From: Parabacteroides sp. AD58 | GTDB lineage: Bacteria > Bacteroidota > Bacteroidia > Bacteroidales > Tannerellaceae | Direction: 5' to 3' | Length of the DNA stretch: 64,000 bases | NCBI RefSeq assembly: GCF_023744375.2 | Contig: NZ_CP146284.1 | Location: 2,046,001-2,110,000 of the forward strand | Shown: positions 63,390-64,000 of the stretch, in pieces | Layout: the number at the start of each line of letters is the position of its first letter | Numbering within the stretch: position 1 is the first letter of the stretch | Made by a program: the position numbers and the translations under genes | The notes under the pieces: model-generated | What the model saw: only the letters and a program-made list of their open reading frames with translations | Told to the model about the DNA's origin: nothing | Databases searched by the model: none

Positions 63390-63749
63390 ATGAAAGTAAT
63401 AACGATGGAAAGTTCCGTCTTCACCGCATTGACGGAACAGATAGCCGAGATAGCGGCACACGTGCGTGCCGTTTCCGGCGAAAGAAAGGAAAAATCCGCA
63501 GACAGGTTGCTCACCACCCGTGAGGCGGCGCACCTGCTGAATGTGAGTACCCGCACCCTCCAGCGTATGCGCAGCGAGCATCGCATCGGCTATGTGGTGC
63601 TGCGCGGCAAGTGCCGCTACCGCCAGTCTGAAATCGACCGCCTGCTTGCGGACTGCACCGTCATGGAAGACGCGGCGACACCGACGGAAATGAAACGCAA
63701 CCATACGCTGCGCACGGGAGGCGGCAAACCCAAAGGAAGGAGGACGTGA
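63390..63749 (+). CDS. Small helix-turn-helix protein, pair 2 first gene
   Basis: The 119-residue protein has MKVITMESSVFTALTEQIAEIAAHV at the N-terminus and an HTH (LLTTREAAHLLNVSTRTLQRMRSEHRIGYVVLRGKCRYRQSEIDRLL in parts), with a basic tail (GGGKPKGRRT). It is paralogous to the protein at 62889-63182 on the other strand. AAAGGA before the ATG supports the start. Confidence 0.85.
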   Translation: MKVITMESSVFTALTEQIAEIAAHVRAVSGERKEKSADRLLTTREAAHLLNVSTRTLQRMRSEHRIGYVVLRGKCRYRQSEIDRLLADCTVMEDAATPTEMKRNHTLRTGGGKPKGRRT

Positions 63750-63752
63750 CGT

Positions 63753-64000
63753 ATGGAACTGCTTACCCGAAACAATTTCGAGAGCTGGATGCAGAAACTG
63801 GTTGAACGGCTCGACCGTCAGGACGAACTGCTGCTCTCCTTGCAACCGTCCGGCAAAACCCCAAACCCGATGGAACGTATCAGGATGTTCGACAACCAAG
63901 ACCTCTGTATGCTGCTCCAGATCAGCAAGCGCACCCTACAACGCTACCGCAGCATCGGCGCGTTGCCGTATAAGACGCTCGGCAAAAAGACCTATTACAG
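63753..64000 (+). CDS. Small helix-turn-helix protein, pair 2 second gene (3' end outside window)
   Basis: The visible 82 residues start MELLTRNNFESWMQKLVERLDR and include DLCMLLQISKRTLQRYRSIG, an HTH like that of the 62553-62858 protein. It follows the upstream gene by 3 bases. The gene continues past the window. Confidence 0.8.
   Translation, partial: MELLTRNNFESWMQKLVERLDRQDELLLSLQPSGKTPNPMERIRMFDNQDLCMLLQISKRTLQRYRSIGALPYKTLGKKTYY

Larger units (their letters stand above)
60474..64000. mobile_element. Left end of an integrative conjugative element (CTnDOT-like), continues past window
   Basis: The region contains an integrase of the CTnDOT type followed by small HTH proteins as found at the integration/excision end of Bacteroidales conjugative transposons. 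The coding sequences are visibly richer in G and C than those before 60400. Transfer genes would lie beyond 64000. The left boundary is approximate. Confidence 0.75.

Overview
The window is chromosomal DNA from a Bacteroidales bacterium, probably a gut commensal. The evidence is the Bacteroidetes promoter word TAnnTTTG (often with TTTG or TTG about 18-20 bases upstream) in front of many genes, the FecI/FecR/TonB-receptor locus, a one-protein hybrid two-component regulator, families such as DUF4249, DUF6089 and DUF6242, a Bacteroidetes-type LptD, and a CTnDOT-type integrase. A Parabacteroides or other Tannerellaceae member is my best guess, but I cannot prove the genus by eye.

Layout. 1-4445: Ton motor genes (ExbB, a small membrane protein, ExbD cut by the window edge), tRNA-Ser, TatD nuclease, polyprenyl synthase, TonB. 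4799-11717: an outer-membrane barrel protein, then a minus-strand ECF sigma / FecR / TonB receptor / DUF4249 locus, then trpS. 11989-19796: small lipoprotein, carB behind an attenuator-like leader, an intact IS1182-type insertion sequence, and a membrane-bound LuxR-type regulator whose promoter seems to borrow the IS end. 20015-24154: Tat-type sulfide:quinone oxidoreductase-like flavoprotein, a cobalamin riboswitch RNA with no gene behind it, and a split ThrE exporter plus a DUF6064 membrane protein. 24221-42929: glycan enzymes (two GH127, one GH78-like, NamZ/GH171, GH92), a MATE pump, a BSP-type metallopeptidase, an HTCS regulator, an M23 peptidase and a YccF protein. 43096-60086: a phosphatase-fold protein that seems to have lost its catalytic residues, murI, and the envelope cluster (two Skp-like chaperones, BamA, UppS, DUF6089, DUF6242), then ribD, a DUF5009 membrane protein, tRNA-Arg, asnA, ung, lptD and an HD hydrolase. 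From about 60400 the composition becomes richer in G and C and an integrative conjugative element begins: integrase, a RhuM-like protein, and two divergent pairs of small HTH proteins, continuing past the window.

Most genes are ordinary. The two most unusual signals are non-coding. First, at 21538-21996 on the minus strand there is a complete unit of promoter, cobalamin riboswitch and terminator with no protein gene. Second, five intergenic stretches (near 4631, 11796, 33440, 44261 and 60298) each hold three or four tandem units of exactly 21 or 22 bp, several with internal dyad symmetry. The unit sequence differs from place to place but the period is conserved. I know of no described element that fits, and this may be an undescribed class of intergenic structure.
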